Part shown: positions 1-13,528 of the stretch, piece after piece
How positions within the stretch are numbered: the stretch's first letter is position 1
How the letters are laid out: every line of letters starts with the position of its first letter
DNA from: Orthonyx spaldingii
Lineage: Eukaryota; Chordata; Aves; Passeriformes; Orthonychidae
NCBI GenBank assembly: GCA_013397795.1
Contig: VZTJ01005981.1
Coordinates: 186,001 to 250,000 of the forward strand
Length of the DNA stretch: 64,000 nt
Reading direction: 5' to 3'
Position numbers and translations under genes: made by a program
Notes under the pieces: model-generated
Databases searched by the model: none
Told to the model about the DNA's origin: nothing
What the model saw: only the letters and a program-made list of their open reading frames with translations

Positions 1-3000
1 CCCTTCTCCCTTCTTCCTGTCCCTGTCACCTGCCCCACATTTTGCTGGGGTGTCTGACATGTCCTGCAAGCCAGGTTTGAGATGTGAGATGTGTTCTTGG
101 AAGGTCTGAGAGTGGCAGCAAGAACACAACACTCCTTGACCATCCTCAACCAGAGCAGTCCTTTTAAGTAACTGAGAACTAATCAGATTCTCCCTGCTGT
201 GCCTTTTTTGACTTAAAACTCCTGCTGCAAAATATTTTGGCTGGATGCTGGCCCCAGTCATAAAGTGATATCTCATGTTCTGGTTCTCAGAGAGCCTGTT
301 TCCCACCTGGTTCACGGTAAATCAATTCTGTTAGGTTTGAAATGATGTTTTCTATTCTCTAATAATTTGTAATTTAATTTTTTTTCAGTGAGAGAAGGGA
401 ACTAATCCCTGCTAATTCTAATTAACACAACTCCAGTTTTGCATAATCATTCATTTCAGGGATTTCTTCCTAGCCCTGAATCTCTGCTCTCCCTTCTGTT
501 TACAGTCCGGGGACTAAGCCAGACACAATACCCAAAGACAATGTATTAGCACCACGTAGAGAACTGTTCATGAGCTCTTCCATCAGCAGAGTGTGGTTGC
601 TCCTGACTGGGGTCTTGGGAAAGAGTGGGGGCTGGCAGTGTTTCCCAGAAGGGGTAGGAAGGGAGCACACAGCGCCATGGCATCAGGTTTTTTCCCAGCA
701 CAGGCTGACAAACTGGCTAAGCCTGGCACACTGGAAAAAGCTGCAAATTTTTGCACTCAGCCTCAAAGAAGCGAGATTTCCTGGTGCAGAGCCACAACAA
801 CTGGGGTTTTGCAAACCGCACAACAAAATGTTAGGAATGTTGATGCCTTCCACCTCACCTCGAAGTCGGGTTACTCATCTTGAATTAGTTATCATATCAC
901 AAAGTACAATATTTACATTTTTCTTGATCTAGTGTGTGAGCGCTGGGGAGATTGACAGCAGCAGAACCTGTCTGAAGGTCACAGCCATTAATAACTGTGA
1001 AGGCTGTATCAGGGCTATTTTATTTTAAGCACACTTTTGGGTTTTATTTTTAGTGTTTATGGAGAGAAAAGATTTTTTCAGCTTGTTTGAATGTGCTGTC
1101 AGATTGCCCCACTACATTGATAAGAGTCCTGGGATGTTGGAAGGGATAAGGATATAGGGAAGAATACCCACAGGAACAACTCAAACATGCAAAAATCATG
1201 TCTCAAATGTGACTGAATCGTGAATGTTTTCATCAAGGTCATGGTCTCAGGCTTGTCATTCAATCATGGTGTGTATATATGAAGAGTATTTAAATAAATA
1301 AATTCTGGTGAGGCACAAAGTGAAATGGGTGGAAGCAGTTTCAATCGTTCCTGGTAGGACATCTGAGTCTCTAAACCATGTGGTTCACTAACTTTCACAG
1401 GCAGCTTCTCCTGATATCTGGTCTCTGTGTGCTTACAGGGAGGTGTTGTAGTGTTTATTTAATTCCAGAAATACCCATCTGAGAAGGAATGTGACAGCGT
1501 TGTAGAGGAGGCTTTACCATTTCAAAAGAAAATCTAAACCTGCACTGCTACATTTGCTTTTCAGAATTAGTTCTCACAAGTACTTTTTCTATTAAAAATA
1601 TGAGTTTTTCCCGGATGGTTTACAATGCACATAGTCAAAGGCAACAAATATAATAATAAAATAATATAATGATGCTTTGAATCAGTCATCTATTACCCGA
1701 CCGAGAGCAAACTTCTGGAGTACTGCAATTACAGCACCTTCCATTTACTGTAAAATTCAGAAATCAAGCCATAGTTTTAGGGGAGAATCACTGCCAGATA
1801 ACTGTGAACAAGGAGCATATCATATTCCTCACTCTGCACTTAGGGAGAAAACTGAGAAAATGAGCTTTAAAAATGCAGGTTTTAAAGTATAAAAAAAAAA
1901 GAAAAGCAAGCTCTTTTTTGTAAACTTAAAAGCTTTTGCAGGAATTCTGAGTGAGGCACTGTAGACAGCAGTTTCATGTGCTCAAAAAGGATAAATATAT
2001 GGCTGCACTCTTCTCCATATCAAGTTGTCATTTGATTTAATGGAAAGAAGCTCACAAAGAAGCCTCATGGAGGTCTAGCTGCTAGACTGGTACTGTATTC
2101 TTGTTTTGATGAAGTTTTGATGTTTTGCTCTATTTCAGAGCAGCCTAAAAGCTTTTTTAAAATATACATCAATAGATAGTGAATCCATTGTGCCCGTCCA
2201 TCAGCTTAAAACCAGCTAGAAATCCCAGCTCGTGAGTGCTGGAGGCCTTAGCCTATAAAAGAAGAGTGCAGGAGAATTTGTTTGTCTTCCCTACGTTTAG
2301 CTGTCTGCAGTGTAGATGTGTTATCTGTCATCTGTTCATGGCTTATGGACAGAAGTGGGTACTGTCCTGGGAATTATCTGAGCCCTCTTACTTGTTATCT
2401 TAAGATGAGATAAATTTTTCTTTTAGCATTCCTATTCTCCATTGACTGTGGAGGGATGGCCAGCTCAAACAGGAGCATGGATCGCAGTGAAGGACAAAAA
2501 GTCTGAGATTTAGAATTTCAGTCTTCCAAGATAATGGCACCCACAGAAAACATCAAGAAGTTGCAATATTCTGTGAAACTATGGAAGCAAGAGTTTCTGG
2601 GGAAAGTGATTCCCCTTTCACTAGCCTTCCAGTTCTCACACAGACTGATCTCATGGGAGATTCTGGATTTTTTTCATGATGAGCATTTTCTGTGATGGAA
2701 GCCATAGACCGAAATACTTTTGGAGTTTCCTCGTACAACCTTCATGAGAATATGACTGACAAAACCTCCATGGATCCAGCTGATATTGCTATGTGGGTAT
2801 GGGGAATTCCTGATAATGAATACAGGTGTGCCCGCTACCAAGTGGCAAATCTGTTCAAAAAATGAACTTGAATAGACTGGACTGGAACATCCTTAATAAC
2901 AGAATAAAGCAAATGTGTGTGTCTGCACACTTGCAAATGCACATGTGTTATACACATGTTCTGTATGAGGAACAAACCTAAATAATAACTATATTAGTGG

Positions 3001-6000
3001 CAATTTTTCCACATCATAAACAAGATAACATTCTATAATTTCTAAATCAGAAGGTAATTGAGCTCCTTTGAGAGAGAACAGTAATGCTGGGAGCTAGTGA
3101 ATTAATCATTTTATATCAGTATTTTTTATGGCAGTGATGGTGAAAGTGGTTTTTGTGGAAAAAGGATCTTGAAGATGTAATGGAGACTGATAGTTAAGTG
3201 ATCCATTATAAAAAATTTAGAAAAACTTGCAGTGCACAATATTTATATTATATTTGGTGAGCAAACAAATCTAAAGAGGATAAAGTGTGAAATAGAAAAA
3301 AGACTGACATGATAACGAGTTGTTCATAGTGGATGAGAAGCTTGTTGAACAAGCTAATTTGTTGAAAAATTCAAGTAGTGTTTGAGATGAACATTTCATT
3401 TTAGATCTTTAGAGAGAGAGAGATTTCCAGATTTACATATCTGTATATGCATAAAATACATATATGCACCTAAAGCTGGTTTCTTGGTGTCCAAATTTCC
3501 ACCACCTGCTGCTTTTGCTTCCCCTAATTTATTATTGTCCTACAGTAGCAGAACAGTCTGAAGTTGTCTGTGCAGCTGATTAATCTTACACAACACCTAC
3601 TCAGGGCCAATCCAGAGCCACTTGGACTAATGAGCAGATTCTTGTTGAGTTCGAGGGGTTTTGGAGCAAACAAAAGAGATTCCTGTTACTCTGCAAATGC
3701 ACTGGGTTTCTGCTGTTGTATAATCTCAGACAATAACAAAAAAATAAGTTCAGAGAGTTGGAAGCAGAAAGCACAAATACACCATATTTTAATATATCTA
3801 TAAACATGCATAATGTATTTATCTCTGTAGCAGTAAATTTGCTCTAAAGCCTTTCATGTATCAAGATATGTCTTTTAAGAATGTACAACTCTCTACTGTT
3901 TTTTGTAAGCATTATGTCTTTGGGTACTAAATAATTAATCACTTCATCTAACTTTTCAGTAGAGGGCACTCAGAACAAATCGTAGATCAAAATAATGTAT
4001 AAAAGACACTAAACATAATGCAAAGTATTCATTAAACACTCTCCTGTGTCTTAAACAAGGCTACTATGTATTTACATCTGTTCAATATGATAAGCAACTC
4101 TATGAAAAGATAAAACTTTTCAAAACTTGATCTGTCTCTTGTGCACATTCTTACGTGTTTCACAGTGTGAGGTAAGCAAGCTATTAAACTTTGAGGAAAA
4201 GCAGTTTGTTCCATTTAATGGATTAACTAGCCAGGGCCTAATAAAAAATTTAACAACTTTGTAATGAATTGAGCCTGCCCTCTCTTCCCAGATACAACGA
4301 ATAGTGTGTATAGGTCTTGGCAACAGACATCATTCCCCTTTTTGGTGCAGATAATTTAAAATATGCAAAGTTGAAAACATGCAGGTTTTGTTTCCAGCAG
4401 AAACTGACCTGTACATGAGAAGAAAAGGGTCCTGGTTCCTCACTAGCTTTATCTAGTTTTTATACCAGCATAATTCTAATGAATCACACCATTGTAAAAA
4501 GAGCAGCGCTGTGTAAATCTGGATAAGCAATTTGATCATGTTGCATTTCATAAAGAAAAACTGCAGATTCAAATGAAATTTATTTTAAATAAAATTCAAG
4601 AAAAGAATCAACCCGTGTCACTTAGAAGACTTTTACAAGGGGATGTAACAAGTAAATGTAACAAATTTAAGGGATGAAAACTTTTGATATTTTCCATAGT
4701 TATATAAGAGCTCCATTTTGCTCAATAAATAGAAAGAAAAGCTGTATTTCTTGGGTTTGGGTTGAGTTTTTTTTCCCCACACAAGTATCTAAACTTAGAT
4801 TATGTATCTGTAGTTGAAAAAACGGGTGCTTTTTGAGTTAACACTTACTGACAGGAGCCCACAACTTTCGTACACACAAAAGTGTTCCATGAACACTTAG
4901 TTTTTGTTCACAAAGGGCTTCCGTGCTTACATGGAATGTGAGTCTATCATCTATTATGTCTGCATTAAACCCAGAAAATAGAGGGAGGTGTGTTCATCTG
5001 TACCTTCATTGAAAGAAACATCAGTCAAAGACTTTATTTATTTCTTCCAAAGATAATTTTATACCTTTTTATACATTTTTAAACCATTTTTTAAAAAACC
5101 CTTGTGAAATGCTAAAACTGCTGTTTATCTACAGTTTATGTACACCAAGACAGCAAATTTTCTTATAGCTTTCCCAGTGGGTGATTCAAATTTGATCTGC
5201 AGGAGAGGAAGGAAACTCCATCTGCATGCTAATTCTTCACTGGGCATAACTTTTTGAAAACTGGCCATGCTGAGGTTAATCTCCAGCACACTATTTTTGA
5301 GACCGAGGGATGAGGAGCACTGATATTTGGTATGTCACTAACATGGCACTACCTCTGCTGTGCTAGTGATAAGTTTTTATTAAACTAGCACTGGTAATCA
5401 TCCAGAACCAGGCACCAGTTCTTTGGGACTGACCACTGGGTATTAGCTGGAAAATTGCAAACTCATTTTATTTCTGAGCTAAATTGGCACCAAGATGTGA
5501 GGCTACTTCTGTAGAGGTGAAAAGCTAGAAAACTAATCTGCCATCCTGCTAACTCTAAAGGTTTAGCCAGTCCTGTACCACTGAGTGACATAATTCAAGG
5601 CTTTTATTTTTTGAAGTTTATAACCCTGATGCTTTAGGTATTGACTTTAAAGATGATCATAGAAGATAGTTTATTATATTATCTCTCCTCCATATCAGAG
5701 AAGTATATGCTGTGAAATTAAAGTAACACATCATTTCTCATAAAAGGAGGCTAGTCTGTGCTGTGGATTGATTGGGAAAAAAAAAAAAAAGATCTTTATC
5801 ACAAAGTTATTTAAGTGTGTTTTATAAAATTATGGTGTTATGTTTGAAGACTGTGACCTGAAAAGAAATACATACACGTGGTTATGCTCTTTGAAACACC
5901 CATGTGTGAACAGTATTTTATGTGTACATGCAAGCATTTAGACTCCTATAACAGTACTTAGGACTGCTTCAGAAATATAAAGGCTGAATAGAAACATTGA

Positions 6001-6245
6001 GTGATTTTTGTTCCATATTGCATGGAAGCACCTTGTAGTATAAATTCTGACAGCAAGCACTGGACACACGGACAGCTCTGGGTGTGTTTCAGCTCATGTG
6101 TGCAATTCCAGCTGTTCCCTTGTTCTGTGCTTTGCTTTGCATCTTGGGTTGTTCTCAGAGTTAGGAATTGGATTCCTTTCTGAGGGAAAGAGCCTTGAAG
6201 AAGAGATCCAGGAGTGCACCTAACATCCCATATCCACTATTGGGT
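1..6245. other. Non-coding AT-rich DNA, no gene recognised
   Basis: No exon, RNA gene or named repeat could be supported here. A GC-richer patch at about 570-900 keeps two overlapping frames open (120 and 96 codons), but neither resembles a protein family I know and neither has convincing splice sites. Small simple tracts are present: AG dinucleotides near 3412-3421 and a run of 14 A at 5777-5790. The rest looks like ordinary intergenic or intronic sequence. Confidence 0.6.
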
Positions 6246-6310
6246 ATTCATTCATTCATTCATTCATTCATTCATTCATTCATTCATTCATTCATTCATT
6301 CATTCATTCA
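6246..6310. repeat. (ATTC)n microsatellite, about 16 units
   Basis: Sixteen uninterrupted copies of the tetranucleotide ATTC run over 65 bases, followed by one slightly changed unit (ACTC). A perfect array of this length is usually polymorphic in length. It creates a spurious frame coding for a repeated HSFI peptide, which should not be annotated as a gene. Confidence 0.97.
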
Positions 6311-9300
6311 CTCATCAGAGCACCACCTTAAACGTCATTTAAAATGTGATGGACCTATTGGGCTCTCAGCACCACTGGTTTTGTCCTGCACAACCTTTCT
6401 TTTGTACTCTACTACTTGTACCACAGGCGGTGCCAAAACAACCCAAAATCTATATACTTTAGATATCTTAACAATTTTCATTGGTATTGCTTGGTCCATA
6501 AACCATGTAGAGGCAATTTATCACATGCTGAAATCTGCGCTGTGTTGGTTGATTTAAAATGTGTGTTCAGATCAGATGGGAAGCTTCACATCCTGATTAA
6601 CTGAGGATGGGAATGGAATATTTATGTTTATAAATTCAGTTTGTTTTCCACAAATATTCTCCAGTGGTCACTTAAAGTTCACTGTTTTATATATTTCTGT
6701 CAAAAGGAAGTTTGCTGTCAAAGTCAAACACAAAAAGGTTCATGGTTATAAACATTGTGAGAGCAAATTAATCCTCTTAGAAATGGTTTTACACTCTTTG
6801 CCCAGGACTAATTTGGTCTGCATCTCTTCCAACAACAGACAACATAGATTTTGATTGTTTTAATGCACATTTATAATGTTAAAATATTAATAACTACAAG
6901 GAGCTTAATTATTTGCACTTGAAAAATAAAATGTTAATGATGGCTGGAGGAATCATTGTCATTTTGCATAATAGCATCTACTGTAGCCACACAATCAAAT
7001 ACCAAAAGAGAAGACTTTTATCTATTTTTTACTAACACAATGCATTTTACATTATTAAAAACATAATTTTTCAAAATGCCTGTTCCTACTTAAATCTATA
7101 TGTTACTGCCCTCATCCAAACACAGCTGTAAATGCTCTTATGTGGATTTTTATACCAAGATGCCACACCTGCTTAGATAAATGCAAAAAAGTGGGAATGC
7201 AGAAGAAACTGTGCGTGCCAGGTATATGAAAAGAAGTTTCTAAATGTGTGCAAGCTTTGATAGATGCCTCAACAAGAAGGGCTTTTTAGGCTTCCCAAGG
7301 AATTAGCCAGAATCTGCCAACACTTGCAGCACTTGGCAGGAAATTACAGACTAAACTTGGATATTTCTCTCCCCTGTCCTGAGCAGAGGAAGGGGAGTGT
7401 GGTGTCCAGTCAGGATCAATGCATCACACCCTGTTATGTGTCAGTTTCCTTGTGACCAGCAGTGGGAAAAGGAATTATTACAGACAAGACATGGGGCAGA
7501 TTGAGATCTTCAGTAGGAAGTATTTGGAAACAAATGTAGAATTGACAAAGATGGATTTAACTTAATTATATCATTTTTGTATGAAGACCCAATGTGGCTG
7601 CATTCTTATTCAGACATTTTGGCAATTGCAGGATCCAAATCCATGTCTGGGCTAAATCCTTTTAACTGGAAATAGCAAATAATTATGCTCAGTCTAGGCA
7701 TGATGACAGGAAAAAGATGAGCTGTGAACTTTTCTGTATCTAAGGCTTTCTACAAGTGACAAGTTGTCAGTACAGGTTTGCCCCAAATCCCAGGTGCAAG
7801 TACTACATAATCTGTTATAGGATATCACTTGATTCGAAGTTGCTGTGATATTGCTGATGAAAAGATTATACATAAAATGTAATTCATGATGTCTGTCACA
7901 ATCAACTGAAACAAAAAATATTCGCTCTGTTGCTATAGATTCTACAAAATGGTTAACAAAGTGACAGCTTTAAAAAATGCTCCTGTTAGATTTGTAATGA
8001 CAGAACTGCAGTGTAATCTGTATTTTGCTGTATAGGAAAGAATAGAATATAATGTCTTATCAGAGATGGGAAAAGACAGAGCTAAGAGCTTGTGTGGGGC
8101 ATTAAACATACGCATTAAATGAATTTTAGATGGTGTTAAGCCTTCCTAACAGTCCAGAACAGGCATAACATGTCAGACTGACTTTTAAAAAGAAGTGATG
8201 CTTCTACTCTTTCATTTCTTCGAAGCTGGAAATTTTTAAATATTAAAATATAAATAGATTTTATAAACAAGCAAATAATTTTCACTGAGTTAAAGAGAGT
8301 ACTTTCTAAAAATTTTAGAAAAAATTAGTGCAGGAGCAAAGTTTGAATGCAAAACCCACAGAGAGCAGTATTAGGTAGTCAGGGACCTTATCTTTGACTT
8401 TGCTGTGAATGCTTGTGGTGAAACAAAGGACCTGGAGAGTCAGGATAACTAATCACCTGGAGATCTCCCAGAAGATGCCTAAATGCTGGAGACTTAAAAG
8501 TTCATCACAGCAAGGTGATCTTTGTGGCAGAAAAATTGCTCACCCTGAGAAAATGTGCAGTACCCAAAGGAGAGTCCTTGCCTTCTGCACTGTCTGCAAG
8601 CAAGAGCAGTCAACTATTTCCAACAGCCAGGAAGGCACATCACCCATATTAACCTATAAAGTGCAGCCCAGCAAGCAAGGGCACTTCTTCAGGGTCTTGA
8701 TTGGCTTCGAGAGCCTCCCACAGGGATCCAAAGAAATCCTCTGGTAGGTTTGTGACTTAGTTACTGTCTTTTCAGTCTGTGAGTGACACAGGTCAGGATC
8801 AGCATCTTGGGAAGCTGATTACCAATCCAACCAGTACAGGAAGGGCAGCACTTTGCAGATTTTATGTGTCTGCGCATAAAACTCTTCACCTGACAGTTCC
8901 AAGCTGAAGAAAGGAAGGTGTCCTCAGGCTGCTGTTTGCTCTTGTGTGATTTTTTTTTTTTCCTGAGAACCACAGGCAGTTGAGTGGTATTTTATCTGCT
9001 AAGAGCCACACTTATCAGAAGAGATCACATCGATCTGCTACTGAGTTTTATGGACAGTGGTATATAGGTGATGTCTCAAAATTCAGATACTACACAATGG
9101 GTTAAATTTGGGTGGAAGTATAGGCTACAGAAGGTTACAACACCAACCATTATCTGAATAATATAAAATTTTAAAAAAAGGGCTGCTTTTAGTGTATTTT
9201 GGGGGTAAAGAAAATGGGGAGGAGAGAGGAGCAGCCACTCTTTTCAGAATCAGTACCTTTTGTGGGTTTTTACTGGTTTAACATTGTAAAAATGCTCAAT

Positions 9301-10111
9301 CGGCTGTGCTGAAACAACAGCCTTTTTATACTTTAAGAAGCATGCACTAAAACAGTTAAATTTTCAAATTCAGAGACTGATCTTTTCAAAATTCTGTTTA
9401 ATTTTACTAATGTGTTGCCTGGCCTTCAGAGACTACCTGCTTCCCCAGATCTGTTCACGATTGTACCCTATTTTGGTGAGAGTGGGATTTGATTACTTTT
9501 TGCTCCTTTTGTTCACAGATGACTTGGATTTCATGGGTTTTTCATTTGAAGCAATGATGTTGGCAGTGTGTAGTGGGTTTTTTTATGTTCTGTGCAGTTC
9601 AGCATTTTGAAATATTTGTTGATAAAGGCTGTTTTCATTTTGTTTTGTTTCTGGATCAGTTACCCACTCATTTATCTTTTCTTCAAGAAGGTCCACAGGT
9701 CTTTGTAGTTTGCTGTGTTTTCATGAGGATGTGGCACTAAATTTTATATTTGGTTACCTTTGCTATACTTGGTCAGTTTTTTATTTTGTGCTTTTATAAA
9801 TTAGAAATTATTCCTTTGACTCAGCATTTCAGTTTATGACGCTTTTCATGAGATTAGAATTTGAGCAATTGCATCTTCCATGATTAGGATTTAGAGCCAT
9901 TTGAACAAGGGGGAAGACTAAAGAAGCAATCACATCATTAATAATAAATAACCTTGATCACAGTGAGGACTATTCCATTAAGGAACTCCATAAAATTGAG
10001 AATCATAGAGTAGCCAAGGAAATAATAAAAATTTGGAGCATGTCCTGGTTAGATATGAACAGTGGTCCCTGCATCTCTTTCCACATGACTGGTTTTGAAT
10101 AAGTAAGTGTG
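6311..10111. other. Non-coding DNA, no gene recognised
   Basis: A 112-codon plus-strand frame at 8409-8747 lies in a GC-richer patch. It has an ATG and a stop but no recognisable motif, and no clean acceptor and donor at its ends, so I treat it as chance. A T-run occurs near 8950-8961. Nothing else in the stretch could be assigned. Confidence 0.55.
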
Positions 10112-10166
10112 GTAATAAAAATCTGCAATTAAATCAGTGGAACTGTACAAATAACCACGACTAAAA
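10112..10166. repeat. Dispersed repeat copy A (55 bp, pairs with 20366-20420)
   Basis: This 55-base segment matches 20366-20420 in the same orientation without gaps, at 50 of 55 positions. All five differences are transitions. That pattern fits two copies of an old interspersed repeat that diverged by ordinary substitution. The core around the ATCAGTGGAACT motif vaguely resembles the 3' end of ancient amniote retroelements, but I cannot name the family. Confidence 0.7.
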
Positions 10167-13090
10167 TAAGTGAGATGTCAACATTTTCCTTTTCACTCCT
10201 GACTTCTCCATTACGAGCTCAGAAAAATCACACTGAATTTCTAAACAGAAGGGTCAAAGCACAACATTCAGCAATTCGGTGTCAGATTTGTTTGGCATAA
10301 CCAAAGAGTGATACTATTTTGGAGGGTAAATGCTCTGAAAACTGTTGAGTTGGACTTTGATTTGTGTTCTGTGTTCAGACCTGGCACATTATTTGGGGAA
10401 TTGCTTGTGTGCTGTTTTGCTAGCCCAGTGGAAAACAGTTTTAAATCCCATGAATGATAGAATCTAAATTAAGTCTGGGTTTTGGCTAGATCCCTCTAGG
10501 TACCCTGCTGCAAACCAAGTCTTTGCAATCCTGCGGTGAGCATATGAGTATTCAAGGCTATGATTTACCAGGTTCAGCAAATACAGTGCAATCTGAGAAA
10601 TAACTGGCACTTTAAAGGTAAAGACAGAAAAACTTCACTCCTCCAATCTTCTTGCCTTTCATCCACTGAATGCCATTTTAGAGATGTAAGTGCTTTTCAG
10701 AATTTAAGCAGACAGAAGTTTAAATAAGGTGAACTTGTTCAGCTTCCCGCCCTAAAAACCTAGCAATACTTTATACTGCTAGAAGCACAAAGAAGGGCCT
10801 TATTATTCCCTTGACAGGTAATTTTCATGCAGAGAAATTGAAATTATGAGTCTGAACTAATTATGGTTTGTTACTCCATTGGAGAATTTTCCTCCTAAAA
10901 AATAGGCTAAGAATTCAACTTTCTCTCAACACAAATTGCCATGATCTGAAGAAGTCAAGGGCATGAGCAGAGAATAAGGTCCCATTCAAACTGCAACCCA
11001 CCTCCACTTTGTTTATTTGATATCTTTTGTGGTGGCTGCAGTAATGTTATTCCTAAAGGCCACTACAAAGGTGGAGAGGGGAAAATGGAAGTGATGATCC
11101 ATTCTATTACACAGGAAAGATGAGGGAATCTCTAGAGCACTTAACTCCCTAAAATGCTCAGGAAATTCTTTCCATTTACTCAGGCAAGCAGAGCTGCAGC
11201 TCCTTCCTGAGGATGTGGCTGAATCAGGAGGTTGTATCAGGCTAAGCTGCTGTTCTTTCCTTAGCTCCATCAGTGGGCTGGGACATTGCATCAACCTACA
11301 GATCCTCGTGGTGACCCTGCATGTTTTTATTGCCTTAAATAAAACCAAATATTTGGGTACTATTTATGTCATGGTTGATATGCAGAGACTGTTCTGTGAC
11401 AAAAGGACATTTAAGATCAGTGTGTGGGCTGCAGATACATCTGAGTTATCACTTGTATTTTCACATTTACACTAGTTTTTCACAAGCTCCTTCTTCAATT
11501 GCAAATGTCAGACTCTCAAGTGGGAATGGTACTGTAGATATGCACGTTAGGATTTTATTAAAATAAAGAAAATACTAATTATGCAATGCTGTTATTTAGA
11601 CTGCACTTTTCAATTATCCTGCTTGCAGTAGAAGTAATGTGTTACACTCAGCTCCAATATAAAATTAGCCAATACTTATATTCCTTAAAGCATGTGCTTT
11701 TGTAGAATTACTCAGAGTGAATATATTATGTCACAACAGGCATGCTAAATAAATTAAGCACTCAAGGGAATATCTTAAAACTCTTAAGACCTTTCCTGAA
11801 AATGCTGTTGAGGAAAACATGTTTTGCAAAATTCTCTCAGCTTATAGTTACACTTTAGACATTCCTGGAAAGAAAAATTCCGGTTACATGATTGTGGAAA
11901 GACAAGGATTAAGAAGACTTTACAGACAGATATATCAGCAATTGAGGCTAAGGAACATCACTTTAGAGCTGTTCAAGGTCTTGCATTGAGTATATTCACT
12001 GTAAATGCTGACTTAACCTATCCGGAAAGCTGAATCTGAGAGTGACAAGAATATAAACTGCTGCTCCCAGTCTCACAGATTGTCCAAAGGCACATTTTAC
12101 CTTCCCTAACATCGTGAGAAACTGGAACGGTGTGTTAAGTGCTTGCTGTGTACATGTAGGGAAAGCAGCTGCCCTTAATTTCTAAAACAGTTTAAGTACT
12201 TCTGTCCTTTCAAAAACTGTAACAATTTAATTCACTTGACTAAAAGAAATGTTCCTAAAGTTGCCATAATTTTACAGTGAGATGTTCTGCTCTTTCCACG
12301 AGTGTGACATGCACAGTTTTCAGAGCAGTGCCAGCAGGCTGGGCTACAAAACACCAGAAACTGTGTCCCTCTAAGCACATTTTTCCTACTGTCTTGCCAT
12401 CAGTTTTCTGGAGGCAATGCAAGCTCATTAAGCTACTGAGAATGAAACATGTAAATAAATAAGTAAAAGTGTAATACAGCAATACTCCTTTGACAGCAAC
12501 CCTACAGGTACAGTGCCAAAACTCAAATGGAATCAATCATTAATTACAAGTTTTGCTGGACTTAATGGAATCTGGAAACAATCTAAAGTGCACAGGGCAT
12601 GGTAAGTAGTGATGAATGTCAGGATAATGGGAAAAATTTAGCTTGCAGACATATCTACTGCACATTAACTCTGACTTGTCTTTAGATCAAACAAAGAGGA
12701 CCATTTCAGGGACTACAGGACATGCCCAGCTCACATAAATCAATGTACTGCCTATTGAGCTATTGGAGCGTTGCTGATATAGATAAAGAGCAGATCTACT
12801 CCTGTTTTATCTGTTCATCCTTAAGAGCAAAGTTTTGCCAAGAAAGAGCTGAAGCTAGAACTTTCTAAAAACACAGAAAGTGCATATAAATCAGTTGAGC
12901 AGGACATGAGGCTAGAATCATTCAAAGTGTTCACAGAGCAGAAAGCTCTTCTGAAGGAAGATCTTGCAGGCTGTATTGATGTACATTTCATTTCTGGGTA
13001 GAGATTAATATCACTGTACTTATCTCATAAAGCCATAAATGATTTTTAGTCCTGGCTGTATTAAAAAAAACTAAACTGTCCCTTTTCTAG
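10167..13090. other. Non-coding DNA, no gene recognised
   Basis: The stretch is AT-rich with no recognised repeat. The 111-codon minus-strand frame at 11013-11348 is compositionally ordinary and has no domain I recognise. A second frame overlaps it on the plus strand, as expected of chance frames. Confidence 0.55.
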
Positions 13091-13154
13091 TACAAAGCCA
13101 TTTGAAATGGTAATGGAAAGAATTGCTCCAATTAATGGTCTTTTGGATCAAAAG
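13091..13154 (+). other. Candidate 64-nt exon (weak)
   Basis: The segment is preceded by a good acceptor: a CTAAAC branch-point-like motif, a pyrimidine tract (GTCCCTTTTCTAG), then AG. It is followed by a good donor (AAAG then GTGAGG). One of three frames is open: the first base completes an upstream codon, and 21 codons then run to the donor and end on a codon boundary. The encoded peptide, which includes PFEMVMERIAPI, is not one I recognise. No partner exon is visible nearby. Such acceptor-donor pairs also arise by chance, so this is only a candidate. Confidence 0.15.
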
Positions 13155-13391
13155 GTGAGGCAAGATAAAGGCACATACAAATTACTAATTGCTGGTATGC
13201 AGGATGGTGTCGTAAATAGCATTTCTAAAGGCAGACCCAGATCATCACAGATTCATTTTTAGACTGACATGTTCATCCTGATTTCTAATAGCTTCAAATT
13301 CACTTCCTTTTAACCCATAATTGAATTTTTCTCCCTCAGAAATTGCTCTGACACTTCTACTTAAAGTAATTAGGGGATGGAATCTGTGTTA
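13155..13391. other. Short non-coding spacer before a CR1 fragment
   Basis: I see no motif of note in these bases, other than the donor-like GTGAGG that begins the stretch directly after the candidate exon. Confidence 0.4.
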
Positions 13392-13528
13392 TACAATCAT
13401 AGAATTACAGAATGGTTTGGGCTGGAAGGGACCTTTAAAGACCACCTAATCCAACCCCTGCAATAAGCAGGGACATCTTCACTGGATTGGGTTGCTCAGA
13501 GCCCTGTCCAGCCTGACCCTGAGTGTTA
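13392..13528 (-). mobile_element. CR1 LINE 3' fragment, minus orientation
   Basis: The plus strand reads as the reverse complement of a CR1 3' end. It begins with the octamer-type tail (ATCATAGAATTACAGAATGG), then the landmark GGAAGGGACCTTTAAAGACC, then the CCAACCCCTGC and GAGCCCTGTCCAGCCTGACC blocks. About 135 bp survive, so this is a strongly 5'-truncated insertion, which is normal for CR1. The subfamily is not certain. No reverse-transcriptase coding sequence is left. Confidence 0.9.

Noticed and set aside
6168..6557. 129-codon frame with HSFI repeats
   Set aside because: It is the translation of the (ATTC)n microsatellite, with no conserved sequence on either side.
8409..8747. 112-codon frame
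   Set aside because: No motif and no splice or promoter context; the length is within chance for a GC-richer patch.
9999..10030. GAATCATAGAGTAGCC, resembling a CR1 tail
   Set aside because: The adjoining sequence lacks every other CR1 landmark, so the match is too short to call.
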